Positions 14,607 to 16,430 of a stretch of DNA of 16,430 nucleotides are shown here, piece by piece. The translations under genes were made by a program, and so were the position numbers. Source of the stretch: JAPKZH01 sp964537875 (GTDB lineage: Bacteria; Acidobacteriota; Aminicenantia; Aminicenantales; UBA4085); contig CAZIDN010000076.1 in the NCBI GenBank assembly GCA_964537875.1, forward strand, positions 1 through 16,430, given 5' to 3'. The notes under the pieces are model-generated. The model saw only the letters and a program-made list of their open reading frames with translations. It searched no databases and was not told the origin of the DNA. How positions within the stretch are numbered: the stretch's first letter is position 1; each line of letters opens with the position of its first letter.

Positions 14607-15961
14607 ATGCCGAACAGAATTTCGATGTCATGAGCCCCTCGAATCCGGGCGAATCGATCGCCGTTGTCGGAGGCGGCATCTCCGGAATCGCCGGCGCCTT
14701 GGAGCTGGCCAAAAGGGGAACATGCCGAGTTACGATTTTTGAGAAGGCCGGCCAACTGGGAGGGCTCAATTCCCCGTACCGGTGGCAGGACCTCATCTGC
14801 GACCGCTTCTATCATGTCCTCCTTCCCTCCGACCATTTCACGATCGAGTTCCTCAGACAATTGGGCCTGACGGACCGGCTGCGCTTCGCGGCAGCCAAGA
14901 GCGGGTTTTACGAGAGAGGAAAGCTTGTCTCTTTTTCCTCGGCGAAGGATTTCATCAGGTTTCCGTTTCTTTCCCTTCGCCAAAAATTTCGACTGGGATT
15001 GGGCATTTTCTATAGTTCCCGGATCGAGACGCTCGAAAAGCTGGATCGATTTTCCGTTCCTCAATGGATGAGGCACGTCTTTGGCCGAGAGGTTTACGAG
15101 AACTTCTGGGACCCCCTTGTTTGCGGTAAGCTTGGAGACGCCGCGGAGCGGACGTCGGCGGCCTTTTTAGGCGCCACGATCAAACGCCTCTACGGAGCCC
15201 GGAGCGGTGCCCGCCTCCGGGAACGCATGGGCATCGTCCTCGGCGGAACTTACGCCCTACAAGGCGCCGCAGAAAAAAGGCTGTCGGAACTGGCCGTGGA
15301 GCTTCGGACGGGGACTCCGGTTGAACGTCTGTCCTATCAGGACGGCAAGATCTTGCTTCAGAGTCCGGCGGACCGACGGCCCTTCGACAAAGTCCTTTTG
15401 ACGGTCCCGAATCCAGAGATCTTAAAAATCATCCAGGATGTCCATGTCTCCCCGGCCTGGAGGGGAATAATAGGCACGGAATACCTGGGGATCATCTGCC
15501 TCCTGCTGATTCTCAACCGCGCTCTTTCTCCCTACTATGTGATCAATGTTCTGGACAAGAATCTTCCATTCACAGGGATCGTTGAAAGCACCAATATCAT
15601 CCCGGAGGGGACCTTCGGCGGCCGGCACCTGGTTTACCTGCCCAAATATGTGACCCAAGACGATCCTTTGATCAAGACGTCCGACCACCGGATCAAGGAG
15701 GATTTCATAGAATCTCTCAGGAAAATATTCCCGGACCTGAGAAACGAGGATATCCTCCACAGCCAGGTCTTTCGCGAAAATTGTGTTCAGCCCATATATC
15801 GCCCGCGAACCGCGGAGGCCCGGCCGAGCTGCCGGTCGCCTCTGCCGGGTGTTTATCTGGCCAACGCCTCACTCATCCCAAACTCGACGCTCAACAACAA
15901 TGCCGTTCTTGAAGCGGCCCAAGAAGCCGCCCGGATGATGGCCGCCGATATTCGCCCCTAG
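14603..15961 (+). CDS. FAD-dependent oxidoreductase, amine-oxidase / UDP-galactopyranose-mutase-like fold
   Basis: The 452-residue protein has a dinucleotide-binding motif VVGGGISGIAGALELAKRG at 21-39, the ribose-binding E47 (IFEKAGQLGGL), and a C-terminal FAD closing segment PGVYLANASLIPNSTLNNNA at 415-434. The middle part includes ENFWDPLVCGKLGDAAERTSA at 166-186. It resembles the NAD(P)/FAD-dependent oxidoreductases often found next to GT2 genes in surface-polysaccharide loci and is distantly like protoporphyrinogen oxidase and UDP-galactopyranose mutase. Its reaction is unknown: sugar ring contraction, sugar oxidation or polyprenyl saturation are all conceivable. It overlaps the GT2 gene by 4 bp. 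Its stop shares bases with the stop of the convergent gene. Confidence 0.82.
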   Translation: MNAEQNFDVMSPSNPGESIAVVGGGISGIAGALELAKRGTCRVTIFEKAGQLGGLNSPYRWQDLICDRFYHVLLPSDHFTIEFLRQLGLTDRLRFAAAKSGFYERGKLVSFSSAKDFIRFPFLSLRQKFRLGLGIFYSSRIETLEKLDRFSVPQWMRHVFGREVYENFWDPLVCGKLGDAAERTSAAFLGATIKRLYGARSGARLRERMGIVLGGTYALQGAAEKRLSELAVELRTGTPVERLSYQDGKILLQSPADRRPFDKVLLTVPNPEILKIIQDVHVSPAWRGIIGTEYLGIICLLLILNRALSPYYVINVLDKNLPFTGIVESTNIIPEGTFGGRHLVYLPKYVTQDDPLIKTSDHRIKEDFIESLRKIFPDLRNEDILHSQVFRENCVQPIYRPRTAEARPSCRSPLPGVYLANASLIPNSTLNNNAVLEAAQEAARMMAADIRP

Positions 15962-16430
15962 AACTTAAACAAAAAGGCCTCATCACATTCGGCAAGAAGA
16001 GTGAACTGTTTTCGCAATTCCTCGTCGAACCCCGGACTGGCTTTCAGAACGTCTTTCTCCAGGACGAAATAGCCGGCGCCCCGGCGGATATAACTTTGGA
16101 CGTGATCCATCGAGAGTTGGTCTGCAGGGATATTAAATCCCTTCCGGTCGGTCCAGAAAAACATGTAGGAGGCGTTATAGGCCACCGGACGGCCGGTTTC
16201 GTCCCGAGAAACACCCCCCGACGCAAGAATCAACGCCCGCTCGGGGATAAAGGACCTGAACGAAAGGGCGCAGGCAAACTTGGCCTGGAAGGACCGCGGA
16301 TGTAGGTCACGGCCGACCTGGACAGCCTGGAATGGAAAAATAGACAAGAAACACACGACAAAAACGAGCCAGACCATGTTGAAGGCTTTTGGGGCTAAAA
16401 ACAGAGGGATCGCCGCGATCGCCGAAAGCA
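15958..16430 (-). CDS. Partial membrane protein, C-terminal part of a probable GT-C glycosyltransferase
   Basis: The frame stays open to the right edge of the window, so the start lies outside and the visible 157 residues are the C-terminus. Two hydrophobic segments can be read near the edge (a stretch ending in LFLAPKAF, then MVWLVFVVCFLSIFPF). A soluble domain of about 120 residues follows, with FIPERALILASGG, YMFFWTDRKG and GAGYFVLEKD. The pattern of a membrane helix followed by a small domain about a dwelling or locked residue set is typical of ArnT/PMT-like GT-C proteins, whose last domain is periplasmic. Family assignment is tentative because the catalytic first loop is not in view. It converges on the oxidoreductase gene with overlapping stop codons (CTAG at 15958-15961). 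Confidence 0.7.
   Translation of the reverse strand, partial: LSAIAAIPLFLAPKAFNMVWLVFVVCFLSIFPFQAVQVGRDLHPRSFQAKFACALSFRSFIPERALILASGGVSRDETGRPVAYNASYMFFWTDRKGFNIPADQLSMDHVQSYIRRGAGYFVLEKDVLKASPGFDEELRKQFTLLAECDEAFLFKF

Overview
The window is a 16.4 kb, fairly GC-rich piece of a bacterial chromosome. Genes are densely packed, with many 4 to 20 bp overlaps. Protein style and the lipid-linked-sugar type of membrane genes suggest a Gram-negative, probably anaerobic or environmental lineage (Acidobacteriota/Aminicenantota-like). This placement is an impression from the sequence and is weakly supported. No rRNA, tRNA, CRISPR array, transposase or phage gene was seen.

Left block, + strand (231-3839): a short-form ThiC (HMP-phosphate synthase), an overlapping endonuclease IV-type TIM-barrel protein, and an aldehyde dehydrogenase, probably one transcript. 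A 15-bp perfect hairpin and repeated 10-mers lie in the 230 bp before thiC.

Middle block: a polytopic membrane protein of GT-C type reads leftwards (5576-3858), convergent with the aldehyde dehydrogenase. Across a roughly 310-bp divergent promoter region lies a secreted, GH38-like glycoside hydrolase of 899 aa (5886-8585) whose active-site positions differ from those of classical alpha-mannosidases.

Right block, + strand (8795-15961): five tightly coupled genes. In order they encode a glutamine-dependent asparagine-synthase-type amidotransferase, a nucleotide-sugar 6-dehydrogenase with an unusual C-terminal extension, a cytoplasmic NodB-type deacetylase, a GT2 polyprenyl-phosphate glycosyltransferase with two C-terminal membrane helices, and an FAD-dependent amine-oxidase/UGM-like oxidoreductase. 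A second GT-C-like membrane protein converges on this operon and runs off the right edge.

The functional reading I favour for the right block is inferred. A sugar nucleotide is oxidised to a uronic acid and possibly amidated by the AsnB-like enzyme. The sugar is moved to a polyprenyl phosphate by the GT2 protein and deacylated by the NodB protein, in the manner of ArnC and ArnD. It is finally transferred outside the membrane by ArnT/PMT-like GT-C proteins such as those flanking the locus. No flippase, polymerase or priming transferase lies within the window, so the pathway cannot be closed from this sequence alone.
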